A DNA stretch of 64,000 bases from Glandiceps talaboti (Eukaryota; Hemichordata; Enteropneusta; Spengelidae). Shown piece by piece: positions 21,840 to 34,232 of this stretch (position 1 is its first letter; each line of letters opens with the position of its first letter). Both the position numbers and the translations under genes were made by a program. The notes below the pieces were generated by a model. That model was given only the letters and a program-made list of their open reading frames with translations, was not told where the DNA came from and did no database searches. The stretch is taken from positions 7,608,879-7,672,878 of the forward strand of contig NC_135551.1 of assembly GCF_964340395.1 (NCBI RefSeq), written 5' to 3'.

Positions 21840-24800
21840 TTTCTATAGTACAGATTTCCAGAGCAATGTTCTGTTCAGTAGTGCTGAATGGCTAAAAAGC
21901 ACACCATATGCTTGGTGAACAAATAAGTCACCACATAGTAAGAGATAAGGGAACACCAAATTTTGGTGTGTCGTCACTAGAAATTGTGTGGCAGTGGAGC
22001 GTCAAATTGCTTAGAGGGCACACACTAGGTGTCTTCATTCATTGGCCTACTCCTCTGTGACGTGACGCTGACAGGCTGAAGAACATGGCATATTTTATAC
22101 ATGTAGTCTAGCACACTGCTATCAAGTTGATATTCTGGCAATCGATGTCTTGATTTACTAAGATACAGACACAAATTAAAACTATTGATGTTCGATATGG
22201 TAGATTACAGAAATGGGTAACAGCAGTGCTGTTGTTGTGGTAATCACCCTCTGATATCAAGATAGTGCAAACATTGGAAGTCCACAAAAATATACACTGC
22301 ACTACCATGGAAATCATCAGAGCACCACCCTACATACTGTGTGTGCGAGTACAATCAAAACCATTCAATAGTTAATATCAACATGTCACAACAATAGTTT
22401 TTGTTTGTGTCTATCTACACCGTGACCTTGATAGCCAGACTAGTATAAAGTAGTATATCATTCCTATGTTTGTCTCTCTCATAATATGCTACAATTGTAC
22501 AATTATGTGACAACATTTGTCTTGATGCTAAAGGGACTGTCTTCAGGGACCTTGTCAAAAACACAGCAACTTGTAAAACCGTTATGTTATGTGTATTTTC
22601 AGGCTGAAAGAAAACATATTTTGGAGAATAGTACTGATATCTGTGCTAGCTTAATACTCCGAGGGAAAATGGGGGAAATATTAGCAAAGCTGAAAGTTTT
22701 GACTGAGCACTACAGAACCAATGATGTTATATTTACGTTGTCATTACGTAGAACTCCAGCAAAATAAATCCCATATTTTCTACATGAGTGGGTACAAACA
22801 TGGTGTAATTTTCATGTTGGACGTCGCTTCACCACATACCCAATTAGCAGACAGTTTCGATAGCAACCTTCTAGTCACATGACTACATTGAGGTGTCACC
22901 TGACATTAGATTCTTGTTAATCATAGTACATTGTACCACGACACAATTTGTTCAGTTTGTTTTGGCGTGACATCAGTCATGTGTTGCCACATGACATATT
23001 GAGTAACCATGACAACATTCACATGCTACAATGTATTATGACATACATGAAGGTGACAATAATTCCACTCAGAGACACGGATTTAATTGCATATGACATT
23101 CTTAAAATATTAATATCACTTGGATCAGGCTATTAAACATCGTTCTGGGCTACAGCTATGTTGCCGTTTCTGTGAATCCATCGGTTTTGGAGTATTTTGT
23201 GAAAAAAAACTAGAAATACTTGTCCTAGCAATCTCCCGAAATCTGTATACACTACACTTTAGTTCTGTACACCATAGCGAGAAATGATATTGTGAACTTT
23301 GGACTCAAGTTAGTTAAATATAACATATTGGTATTCAAAAGTCAGAAAATTATAAATTATTGGGACAGCTAACCTATTGTAATACACCCTTGACAAAGCT
23401 GATGAGACAGGGTTTCGAAATACTTGGTCTCAAGTCAAATGACCACTTAATTTTAGTTTGACATCACCAGATCCATATGGACAGGGTTTTTTTTAAAAGA
23501 GTGACAGAATGAAACTGAAGTGAGAAAAATAATCATGTCTTGTTTATTCATGATCACACAGTGTACATTATTCATTTGTTACGTGTAAACAAATTGGATT
23601 CATCTGACTCTATGTTGATCACTATTATCGTGAGCAATGTCAACCACTAAAATCTAAAATTGGTGGTCCTCATAGAACACTTACTAAAAATGTAATTTAT
23701 TTAAAACCCTGTGAGATGTTGCTGAACCTTCAGGATTATTCTCAATCATTCTCTGATTGTGAGTAAAAATAGTATTTTTATTTTTAGTATTGTGTAAACA
23801 GATGTTTGTGTCAAATGATCACACATAACTACAAATCAATCAAAAACCATCTATCTAAAATGTACATTTTTTTTGTAGCTCTGTCCCAACTTGAATGGAT
23901 TCAAAAACTGATTTAAACTGAAGTGATTCACTTATATCAGTTCGACAGTTTTTTTGTCCTCATGAGAAAAACTTAGCAATGGATTTGAATCAGTTCACTT
24001 TAGCTTTTACATTGTTCTGAACTGATTTGCTTTGCATAGGTTCAAAACCATCCCCATGAAGTGGTTGTGAACTAATTCAACTAAATCAGTTCAAATTGTT
24101 TTTTATGTATCTAGAGACAGGAGAACCGATTCTGGTTTGATTTGGAACTGATTCAACATACCATGAGGGGACAGGGCTTTGTTTATAAACCACAATAATT
24201 GCTATTTATTCCAACTATCAATCTTGTATATATTAAAACTGCATCACATGACCCGAGTGTAAAATATCTAATGAGTCACTGGTAACCATAGCAACAATCA
24301 ACCCCATAAATATAGCCATTTACATGTATGGGCTGGTTGTTATTTTAGTAGTGTGTAGGCGTGGCTATCAGATGATGAGTTAGTAACAGTAAACTAAAGG
24401 TGAGTTCACCATACATTGGTAGCCAGCTAACAGACCACTGTCTGATGTTACAAAACCCTTACCAATGTTGCAACATTGTCTTTGCATTAGTTACCTATTA
24501 GTTGATCCACATCCTGAAAAAGGATTAAAATGTAACAAACGTACTTGAATATGTCAGGCCAGACAATAAAATGATGCAATGTTTAGTAAGATTTCTGTTG
24601 AGTGATACAACATTCTGTGTCAGGTCACCTAACCTACCTGTAGGACTAACACTACTACACTATTTCCGCTATCCTAACTGACGTTTTGATTTTTTGATTT
24701 TTTGAATTTTCGCTCATCCAACAAGTCTACTCTGACTCTTCACTCAGACAGGTCTTGAATGGCATTCCACCATACAATGTGATTGGTTGAATACCTAATT

Positions 24801-27800
24801 AGAAATATTTAAATCCTGCAATCAGGTCACATGATGAATCCATAATAAGGTGTTCCCATGGGAGGTTACGTGAGAAATAGTTTCTGTCCAATTTTATTTC
24901 TGTTAATGTTTTGCGCATGTTATGTGTGTGGCAGAGTGTGGCCTAATACCAGCATGTGTGAAGAGTCAGAGTTGACTTGGTGGACAACCAAAAATTCACA
25001 AAAATCAAAATGTCAGTTACGATACAGAAATAGCGCTGTATCGCATTAGTCCTACACATCTACAGGTACAATGTGGGCTTAAAGTTACCTGACTTCCATT
25101 GTAACATTTACACATACCTTTGGATTTTATTTTTGCTCCACTTTTATAAATTTGATAACTATAACTAGATGTTTCTTCTCCTAGAATTTCTTCTTGTTTC
25201 TTCAAAATTTGATCATTCAGTAAATCACAATTTCTTTTAAAAATACCTGAAAAAAATTAAAATATCATGAAATAATATGACATGGAATCTCAAATACATA
25301 AACATATGATTGCATATTTCCCACCAAACTAAACTTGCACAACATTTGTTTTGACAAAATCGAACAGAAGCCAGCATTTTACAATCATCGAAGTTTGAAT
25401 GCCCACAAGGTCTGAAAGAGAGACCTGAAATTTTTGATGAAGGATAGCATGCACTAGACTACAATCATCATAAAACCACACAAGCCTCTTTACAGCACAG
25501 ACTGTGATGTTTTGAAAAATATGCCCTATATCACCAACACTTTACGTGATAGTCTGTAAGGTAGGCCATGATGGGGCGCCCTCACACAAGTCAACCTGGA
25601 GGGTGGTGAGGGCAGAACCACACGACATATCTTAGTTTATTTACATGACAAAGCCTGTCTAAAAATGTCAGTGTAGTCACTCATCAAATCTTTTCAAACA
25701 CCTTTTTATTTCCTTCCTATCCATAAGGCCATCTCCTAGTATATTTCTGTAACATTATCTACTGTAAATGCATGTAAAGCTTCAACTATCTAGTTTAGTC
25801 TTCATGTTGATAGGTGCCTTAACTGAAATAAATCCTGTTTATCTCAACTTGTAGTTTTCTCAGTAACTACCCCATCCCCATTGAAGTGCTCATTTACTGC
25901 CCGTTTTCAACAGCTCTCTTTGATACAATCACATAGAAACCAATAAGAAACTGCCATTTCATGATAGCATGACCGCATGACCGCAATTTTTTGCTACATT
26001 TTATCTAATATGAAATAAACCATTCAGATGTATTGCAACCAGATGCAGACATGCAGGCACCATATGTTTTGACATTCTGCATACTATTAGAGGTGTGCAT
26101 AGTGGCATGTCACTTCATTTCATTTCAACAAAATGTGGCAAGAAACCGTATGCATTCAATCTTGCTCTCTCAAAGAATAACACATGTTGCAGTTCTTAAT
26201 CTTATTGGTTTGTGTGTGGTTGTATCAAACAGAGCCAGTGAATAGTAATATGAAATGGGCCGTAGTTTGCCGGAAATTAAAATGCATTACTACAAAAATA
26301 CAAGATCTTTTGGTAACCAGTAACAATTAAATTATGCTTGACTTTTAGTAAGTAGAATACTAAACCGATCCCGGAGTTCACTCCATGGTCTATCACTTAT
26401 TATATATAGCAAGACTTGAAGGGTGACATATTTTCAAGTTATTATTTCCCAACGATGAATAAAGTTTACTCCATCGACCCATACATTTTCTGAAATAATT
26501 CTGAAGGTGGAGATGTACAAAAGGAAGACTTGAAGGGTGACATATTTTCAAAGTTATTATTTCCTAATGATGAATAAAGTTTACTCCATAAACCCATACA
26601 TTTTCTGAAAGATTATTCTCTCCTCTTTAAGGCTATTGTGTTTTCTACTGTCAGTGGCTGAAAGCAGATGTGTTTCAGGTATGACTAGAAGTGTCTTGAT
26701 TATTACAAAGTGTCAATATAATTGCCTCGGAAGAGATCACTTGTCACCCAATTTTCCATTTCTTTAGTCTTTTAGAATGTTCACTTCACACAGAACTGAA
26801 GTGAGTCCAGATTTTTTTCTGTGATCTGTCATTCTTCTACAACACGCCTCGAAAGTTGCCACACTATATTGTATAATGGGAAGTTCAGTGACAGATTGTT
26901 CTCACTTAATCACCAATTTCGCATGTAATAGTGCGAACTTTATAACTTTCCAGACACACTTTAAAACAGCCTTAACAAACATCTAAAATATACAATACTC
27001 AAATATCTTGACGTCCGACTCTCCTACTATACATAACTAATGCAGCTAATGTGGTACGTGTGTTATTCAGGAAGTCGTTGTAGAGGGCGCATCGGACTCC
27101 CGAGTAAAATGTCAATTACTCTTCCTTTAATCAGTCAAAGTTTGTGGCGTGTTTACTGCTTATGTACGTAACGGGTATGTTCTTTGCGAGTTCTGATTCC
27201 ACTGAGTGCATCCAAATAAATATATATGAGTGAATTTACACAGTTTTATTGATAAATTCACCTGATGTCCTAGCCATTACTACCTTAACCTTAACCTTCA
27301 TGGCTATTATCATCAGGGAGATGCATGTACCATTTGCTCAGCTGTCCTAGCACCGTTCGTTCACTGAAACAGTCATCACTTGTTTACAAAATACATTTCA
27401 TTGTCTACCCAGCCAATAAAGGAAATATCACTCTTGAAAGACCTTCGCTGTCTGTGAGTTTTGGGGGGCTGAGGGGGCTTATAGGAAAATAGCTCTGGAT
27501 GTATTCGCTACGGGGTTTCGACACATCTCCCCCTCCACTCTGGTTCTTTCCTATGTCAAACAGCGAGACTGCGAACAGATTTCGTGCGCATGGATTTTGG
27601 GAATAAAAACCACCCATACCCTTGCTAATGACTATAAAGAGTACAGAAAGCAACTTTGGATCACTAAATTCAACCTACATCTTGTCCATTCTGTCAATTC
27701 TTGTCTTACGTTCATTTGAGCCACAAAACATACAATATGACAGCTGGTTAAACATGAACAAGGTTGTGTGCATGTGCAATATTGAGCTAATCTGTTTGCA

Positions 27801-28836
27801 TGACTTACCATTGTCCATTTTGTGGCTCAAGGGAACATACGACAAGAATTGACAGAATAGACAAGACGTAGGTTGAATTTAGTGATTTAAAGTTCATTTC
27901 TGTATTTTATATAGTCATTAGCAAAGGTATGGGTGGTTTTTATTCCCAAAATCTATGCAAATGAAATTTGTTCGCAGTCTCGCTGCTTGAGATAGGGAAG
28001 AACTATAGCAGAGGGCAGAGGGGAGAAGACATGTCGAAAACCCACAGCGTATACATCCTGAGCTAATATGAAAACTGCCTTATTGTTAAAGTGTTTATGC
28101 TACTGTTGTTAATGGTGATGTTGCTAATGAGTTTCGATACGACATAAAAATAAATAAATAGTACATGTACACAAATAAACAAATATTTTAAATAATCTTG
28201 TAGGGAGGGGCGTGGCTACACTTGCCTCTGCAGACAAGTTGATAGAAAGCTTATTACAATGTACTACACTATCACTTCTTCGTCAAGAATTACAAAAACA
28301 CGATGTCCTTGACACTGAGTTAGTTTACTGCACTACACGAGTAAACAACAATACTAACCCAATCACGTTACTTCAGCCACGTGTACACATCATATTGTGA
28401 GATGACCTGACCAAAGGTCATGCATTAATATTCCATTGTTCTTCCAGCACTGTGTAGCAGAGAGAGGTCAACGATCGGAAGAACAAGTCTGGTCAAATAT
28501 AGAAACACGTAATTAATTTGAACCCATCCCCGAGGAATGCAAATTTGCGGTCTTACCTGCTGTATCGTACAAACTTATGAACGATATTCCTAAAGCCATA
28601 CACCACACGACAATATTTGAAATATCCGGGAAAGATACATCATCCTCCACGACAACAATGCCAATATGCAGAGGGAGTTTTTTCAAAGTTTTTGAGTCAT
28701 TTTTCAATTTCATCCGAGTACGTTTGGGATGGTATTGGAAAGCTTTCTTGAGATTACAAATCCATGCTACCACCCATATCTTGACGAAAATAACTGCATG
28801 CACAAGTCGTAAAAGTAGTCCGTGATAAAAAGACAT
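18771..28836 (-). CDS. NUS1: dehydrodolichyl diphosphate synthase subunit NUS1 (Nogo-B receptor)
   Basis: Five exons on the minus strand: 28557-28836, 25118-25246, 21546-21698, 19788-19884, 18771-18861; all phases join, giving 249 aa (human is 293). NUS1 is the catalytically silent partner of the cis-prenyltransferase DHDDS in the ER membrane; the pair makes the dolichol precursor for glycosylation. Seen: an N-terminal membrane segment ([20 protein letters not shown]), the [11 protein letters not shown] and [16 protein letters not shown] strands of the cis-prenyltransferase fold, GIFKRN with an ILKKQEEIL helix, [25 protein letters not shown], and a C-terminal EQRCGK carrying the RxG motif that serves catalysis in trans. 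I chose the ATG at 28836 because the membrane segment then begins as in known NUS1; an in-frame ATG at 28932 would add 32 residues. The shorter length is all in the N-terminal linker and the loops. Confidence 0.93.
21027..21374. mobile_element. MITE with long inverted repeats (>100 bp), copy A
   Basis: It begins AAAGTGGCCATATGGATGAG and ends CATTTGGTCACTTT. The arms continue inward through TTTTATCATGG, CTACTTGAAAAA and AAGTCTGTGTTTGTAACTCA and pair over at least 110 bp. It lies in NUS1 intron 3. A second copy is at 55954-56289. Confidence 0.82.
22130..22440 (+). repeat. dispersed repeat of about 300 bp, copy 1
   Basis: Shares blocks with 42975-43215 and 51115-51420: GTGATTCTTGTCACCCT / TAATCACCCTCTGAT, AACATTGGAAGT, a CACCACCCT block, and CATTCAATA ... 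TTAGTTTGTGTCTATCT. It is in NUS1 intron 3. The nature of the element is unknown. Confidence 0.6.
25550..25634 (+). mobile_element. GC-rich hairpin element, copy 2
   Basis: TAGTCTGTAAGGTAGGCC ... GGCGCCCTCACACA ... GGTGAGGGC ... CATATCTTAG. One outer arm has lost a few bases. It lies in NUS1 intron 1. Confidence 0.75.
26408..26612. repeat. direct duplication of about 85 bp
   Basis: Two copies of AGACTTGAAGGGTGACATAT to CCCATACATTTTCTGAAA, offset by about 117 bp, in NUS1 intron 1. Confidence 0.85.
27478..28078. repeat. 600 bp foldback (inverted repeat) in NUS1 intron 1
   Basis: Arms of about 260 bp (27478-27740 and about 27800-28078) are reverse complements with scattered mismatches, around a spacer of about 60 bp. 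Matching blocks include GAATAAAAACCACCCATACC and ATTCTGTCAATTCTTGTC in one arm and their complements in the other. The transcript would fold into a long hairpin. Confidence 0.82.
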
Positions 28837-29060
28837 TCTGGAGCATGTCGCCAGCTTGTTGAGTCTTATCGGGTCTTCCCTGGCGTACAGGTGTACTCGG
28901 ATCGCGTACTCTCTCAGCTGATGACCAAACACAGATTTATCATGCTTTGCTCATGCGGCAGACGAACAGACATGTGACGCGATTCCGATAACATATATAA
29001 CGGACGTTTCTATTGGTCGGTTGTATTTCCCCAAATGTTTTCTTGTAGCTGATTATGGGA
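28837..29060 (-). promoter_or_regulatory. NUS1 upstream region
   Basis: About 220 bp upstream of the NUS1 start are less AT-rich than the surroundings and contain several CpG, as expected for a housekeeping promoter. No TATA box is evident. The limits are inferred. Confidence 0.3.
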
Positions 29061-30120
29061 CTCTTTTGGTGTTAGCGCCAAACTTATTGAATTCAGACCG
29101 TTTCTTAGGTTCATCGGGCGAAAATAGATTAAGTATCTTGAAGGTAACTTTTACGTTAATCCCGTTTAAGCCCGTTGAACAATGTGACTCGTTAGACCAA
29201 TCACAACGCACTTAGCATAGGTAGAATTTGTTTGACACGCATGCCTGACAGATGGTGGCATGTGATTGGATAAACTCGGTTCAAGGTATGATGACGAAAG
29301 ATTGCATAATAAAACAATACCAGTAACGTTATAGGTAGTAACATCCACTAAACGATAATATTATCTCATTCTCTGATCTCATTAATGTCGGACACTATAT
29401 TCAGACATGAGACAACAACACCCAGTCACATAACTCATTTAACACGTTTGCATGTTTCAATATTATGAAAGATTATTGCTATTGTTATTTTTTTTTTTTT
29501 TATCACAACTGAACTGATGAGGTTCAGGTGTGTGTGAAAACAACTTTTAAAGTCAAAAAAGCTGGAGCAATTGCCATGATATTTGGTGAACGTATTACAT
29601 TAGGTGTCTAGATGGGCAATTGTTCAAATCAAATTGATCCTACCACCGTTGTGTGTGATTTGGGTAAAAAAAAAAAAAAAGTCTATACAGTGCAAAGATT
29701 GGTCAGTGGTATTCCATTGCTCAAAGAAATTGTTTTGACAGCTTAATCCTATTTCACTGTATCTTGTGCTTGTGTACAAACAAATACACCCTGGGGAGAA
29801 AAGGCATTAAAAAGACATCATGAATTAGTTGATCTAATGTAGGAAGGAACATTACAATATAAATTCCTATTTTTAATAGCATAGAAATCAAATACACACA
29901 GTAAACCTGGCAAAATTTAGTTCAGCATGATAAAGTCAAGATTTTGATGGAGGCAAAGTTTAGTATGACTGTTAGTGCTCACGATAACAACAATAATAAC
30001 ATAATACGACAAAATATCAGAAATTAAGACAATATAAAACAATATAATATTTTCAATGTTTTAAGTTTGTGGCTAATGACTTTTCCATGTGGCTAATTGA
30101 AAATGGACAACAGAACATTG
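29061..30120. other. intergenic DNA
   Basis: T-run at 29489-29502 and A-run at 29666-29680. No gene or repeat family recognised. Confidence 0.4.
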
Positions 30121-30375
30121 AAAGGTGAGATGACCTTATTGAAAGGTGACATGACCTCACTTAAAGGTGACATGACCTCATCACTTAAAGGTGATTTGAC
30201 CTCAATTTAAGGTGACTTGACCTCACCTAAAGGTGAGATGACCTCACTTAAATGTGAGATGACCTCACTTAACAGTGACTTGACCTCACTTAAAGGTGAC
30301 ATGACCTCACTTAAAGGTGACATGACCTCACTAAAGGTGACATGGATGGCCCCATTGAAAGGTGACATGACCTAA
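30121..30375. repeat. 21-24 bp tandem repeat at the left palindrome end
   Basis: Units like AAAGGTGACATGACCTCACTT, about 11 copies. The matching end of the right arm (about 38447-38493) has only about two related units. Confidence 0.9.
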
Positions 30376-31207
30376 TGAAATAAAACCTTTGGGTGTCAGT
30401 TCTGTTAGTCAAAATACACACTGAAATGATATATGGTGTTCAAACTGTATTTTCTTCCATTTTTCTTATTAAAAATAAAAACAAACCAGTTTTTGCAAAA
30501 ATCTGCTATGTGAACATTTCTTTGAAATAACAGCCTTTTCTCTATTGTCACACATCTACATGGTCTATATATGATACAAACATTCAATATTAGTCACCAG
30601 TACTTATTCTGATATTAATCTTGGAAAAAATGTCATGTGACGTATCAATACTATCTCTAAAAAAAAAATATGGATGATGAAGCCTGTGTTCTTAAAACTA
30701 AAGTTGGTCTGAAGTCTGTGGGTAAAAAGTTCAAGTTAAACAATACCATGCAATTCTCAATACAGTAAAGTATTCCGGGGACACACAGCTGGTTTATTTA
30801 GGTGACGTATTAACATTTCGGCTATATTCGCGGTTTTAAGTTACTCTACATGGTCAATATCAAAGGGTATTGGAATTTTCCAATTGCATCTGTAGTCTAC
30901 CTTTACCTACCAACCAACCAACCAACCAATCTACTATAAACCTAGATATTTTCACCACTGGAAAAGTTTGTGATTTTACAGTCTTCAGCTAATTCTTAAA
31001 GACTAATTTTCACTAATTTTCACTATTAACCATACTGGTAAACTGTGTTCATGTACATGTGTATGAAAATATATTTTTGTTGCTACATCGTAATTTTGTG
31101 TTTTTGTTTGTGTTTTGCAAAAATGAGCAGCAAACATAAGTCTTAACCAAACAATTCCAGATTTACAGTATCTTTGCCATCCATAGGTGGTGAAGTTCTG
31201 TGTTATT

Positions 31208-31708
31208 TCAAACCATATAGATATCTGGTATCAATCCTATATACGACGGTACAATACGTACTGTGTTTCTTCCGTATAATCTCATCTCGTAATTAATCAA
31301 CTGTTTCCAAAATCCTAAATTTGGACGAATCACAGAGCGACGTGCTTTAATATAATCGTGAGCTTTACGCAAACTTAAACTTTCATGTTTCATCATGTAT
31401 ACGATACACATGGTACTGGATCTGCTTACACCCGCGACACAATGAACTAATATTTTTCCACCTCGCACTTTTTCTTCTCTGATTTTATCAGCAACGCTGT
31501 CAAAATATGGTGATAGTGAGGCTGCGGGGACATCATTGATAGGCACTTGCATGGTTTGGATGTCAAGACCTGTGGGGCGTTTGGTTGATGTTGGAGTCAC
31601 ATTCACAATAAACGTTATGCCTTTCAAACGAAGGTTTCTTCCACTGCAAGCTGCAGCACCACTGCTTAAGTATAAATAGTCTGTGATTTGTGACATATCC
31701 ATAGCCAT
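31208..31708 (-). CDS. dual-specificity phosphatase, DUSP14/18/21 type (left copy)
   Basis: Single coding exon, 166 aa, from MAMDMSQITDYLYLSSG. Atypical (MAP-kinase-binding-domain-lacking) dual-specificity phosphatases remove phosphate from Tyr and Ser/Thr. The active site HCVAGVSRSS gives Cys90 and Arg96; Asp59 in VPINDVP is the likely general acid. The family helix NLGFWKQLINYEMRLYG follows. An upstream acceptor (TTTGTTATAG, about 75 nt before ATG) suggests a noncoding 5' exon. The end PDIYMV is short: family members, and the copy at 37729, continue with YEKE plus a basic tail, so this copy has lost about 10-15 C-terminal residues by a small deletion that brought in a stop. The catalytic core looks intact, so it may be functional. 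Confidence 0.9.
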   Translation of the reverse strand: MAMDMSQITDYLYLSSGAAACSGRNLRLKGITFIVNVTPTSTKRPTGLDIQTMQVPINDVPAASLSPYFDSVADKIREEKVRGGKILVHCVAGVSRSSTMCIVYMMKHESLSLRKAHDYIKARRSVIRPNLGFWKQLINYEMRLYGRNTVRIVPSYIGLIPDIYMV

Positions 31709-31892
31709 ACTTCAACAGTTACTGGTACCAATTATACAGAGTGCAACATGTACTTGAATGTGGTCTTTGCAGTCTTGCCAAAATCTATAACAAAACCGAT
31801 AATTTGTACATGGTTATAATGATAGTATATATAGCAATTTATCATCTCAGTCTTAGCATGGTGATTTCTAACAAACATTGACCGTCGAACTA

Positions 31893-31894
31893 AA

Positions 31895-31973
<79 letters not shown>
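31893..31973. repeat. (CA)n microsatellite
   Basis: About 40 CA units, upstream of the left DUSP copy. The same place in the right arm (37558-37572) has about seven. Confidence 0.95.
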
Positions 31974-31975
<2 letters not shown>

Positions 31976-33429
31976 GACCATTTTTCTGTAATTGTTTTTA
32001 AATTTCTTTATTTTTTTGTTATTCTGAGCAGCAGCGAACCAATTTGTTTGGCCATTAAATAGGAGATCTCTTTGTAATTTATTCCTGAAGTGGCTATTGT
32101 TCGCAATTGCAATACATATACAAAAAATAATTGTACCTTGGTATGTAAAGTACTCATAAAAATAAATGTTGAGTGCTCATCTCACTTTTACATCTCAAAA
32201 CAGTGCCCAAACCAAATTGACAATCATTGAATCTTCAATTTGGTCACAAAACTATGGGTTGTGAAATGTGACCCTTCCCTCAAATATCATAATGTTTGTA
32301 AAATGAGTGACACCCCCCCCCCCCCCATCTGTAAATACTGAAGGCTCCCTAACACAATATTGCAAACTGGAATCTATGAGTTGGGTTTCACCTCAGACCA
32401 CTAACCATAGACCCTCCATCATCCTCCTGGGTGGAGGGTCTATGCACTAAGGAAATAGTAGTAGTAGTAGTGGTGGTGGTGGTGGTGGTGAGGTTTCACC
32501 ATACAGTAGAGGGTAAAATGAGCAGCCATGGTACACAGTGTGAATCGAAATCGGTGTATTGTATCAATTCCACTCGACAGAAATGTCCTGTGAATGTATA
32601 CTTGTTAATTGTCTGTGTGGTAAACAGTAGGCCTACCTGAATGTTACCGTATTTCAATCGATAGACCCTGTATGTTGCATTAAAATACAGTGCCTACTTC
32701 TAGCTCTGACACTGTACACTAGCTGTTAAACCAATGAGAGACTAAACGATATATATACTTGTGTGATCTCTGAGATCAAACCACACTAAAATGTTTGAGG
32801 ACAGTTACATCACAGTCCCTCTATGTGGTTACATCATCTCCCCTTATAAACCAATGCATCATCACAGCATTATTACAGCAGATAATGGCTTTGTTGTCCT
32901 ATTGTATTGACCAATAACAGAGTTAAGATCAACTACAAACTACTGCCAACAAATTCTGCCGATACTTGACAATTTGTGTGATCACAGAGGCCAACAGGAT
33001 AGAATGTACTAGTTGCCATGGTACCACTGCCAGGAATTCAACTATGTCAAGAGCGAGGAAGAGTGTTTTCAGTGTTTGTTGACAATCTGACCGGAAACCG
33101 GTCTGTACAAAAGATACTTTCGGGTCGTTTACCCAGACTCATCGCTGGGCATGGGGGCGCTGTCTGTTGACAATCACCACCATGATCAAATACTTCACAT
33201 GTGCTTACTAGTATATAGTGGGTGATACTTCCATGTACTTATGTACTTGGCCTATGCAAACAATTTCGCACTTTCTCAATTTCTGTACATAGGGAATGGA
33301 CGGAGCAGGGACTTACCTTTATTTACATAGTTTGTTTTGCAAAAAAACATAAGCAAACAACAACAATGTTAACTATAATACTTGTTTCAAATACAGATAC
33401 ATTTCATTAAACATGAACAAAACGTCGTC

Positions 33430-34232
33430 ATTTAAGCCTTAACTTGGTAATCCTTACGTTACTGTAAGTCATACAATTCAAATGGCATTTCATCTGGGTA
33501 GAGATTAGTTTTAGTAATGTAATTAAGTTAGGTTTCTTTGCTTAGTCTTTCTATGTAAAATGTTGCTATGTTATTCTTTATCAATTGTAATTATTTTCAA
33601 TCTTATCCCCCTCTCCTTTTGTACTTCCTGTGTACGTGTAGTTTCTGTAGTGTATTCCTTTCCTTTTTTTTTAATTAAAAAAAAAATATTTTAAAAAACT
33701 CCCCGCGAAATCTAAATAGCCTAATAGGCAAGTAAATCAAGTTGACACCGCCAGAGCTAACGTACATACTGCTGACAATTATGTAAGTAGTCCTGGAACC
33801 ACATCAGTAATATACCTCTAATGCCATAATGATCAAGTTTTAGTATCAAAAAGCTTTAGAGAAATCAATGAAAATGCCAAGAGTAATCAATTTTGTCTAA
33901 TTGCTTCAGGAGATAATTCACTAAATTAATGACAGACAGTTTTGTGCTGTACTTTTTTCGGAAGCTGTATTGATGCTCACGCAAAATTTTATTATGATAA
34001 AGAAATTACCTTAACCAATTATCGACTAATTTTTTTCCAAAATTTGGAAGAATACAAATTGGCCTATAATTGTCCGGGCTATGTTCTGAATCCTTTTTTA
34101 TATATTGGTTTGACTTTTGCTAGTTTGAGGGCATTTGTATATTCCAAGGGCTTGGATATAGTGTCAGCTACATCCGATAAAAGTTTATGGCAATTTGTTT
34201 GCACAGGGCAAGTAAATGAGCACATGTGAAGG
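33430..34232 (-). pseudogene. non-LTR retrotransposon reverse transcriptase fragment
   Basis: On the minus strand, frame-shifting pieces read LKLAKVKPIYKKG, then a degraded NYRPI-like block, then REHQYGFRKKYST-like, LVNYLLKQLDK, a decayed F-DFSKAFD segment, and KLDHYGIRGILLMWFQDYL. These are successive reverse transcriptase motifs of jockey/CR1-like LINEs. There are stops and frameshifts, the fragment is truncated at both ends, and it fills the spacer between the palindrome arms. The part below about 33760 is only tentatively included. Confidence 0.7.

Larger units (their letters stand above)
30360..33207 (+). repeat. left arm of an 8 kb palindrome
   Basis: Reverse-complementary to 34215-38465 with indels. 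Matching pairs include CCTTTGGGTGTCAGTTCTG (30389) with GTGACACCCAAAGG (38415), the two DUSP genes, the GAGTTGGGTTTCACCTCAG block (32379) with 35980, and GTTTGTTGACAATCTGA (33076) with 34326. It contains a (CA)n tract of about 80 bp where the other arm has about 14 bp. Confidence 0.88.

Noticed and set aside
22486-22767. 93-codon plus-strand frame in NUS1 intron 3
   Set aside because: Antisense to the intron, no motif, no good splice signals.
28212-28400. 62-codon plus-strand frame ([15 protein letters not shown]...)
   Set aside because: Its composition looks somewhat protein-like, but it lies antisense in NUS1 intron 1, has no motif and no clear splice partners. Transcript data would decide.
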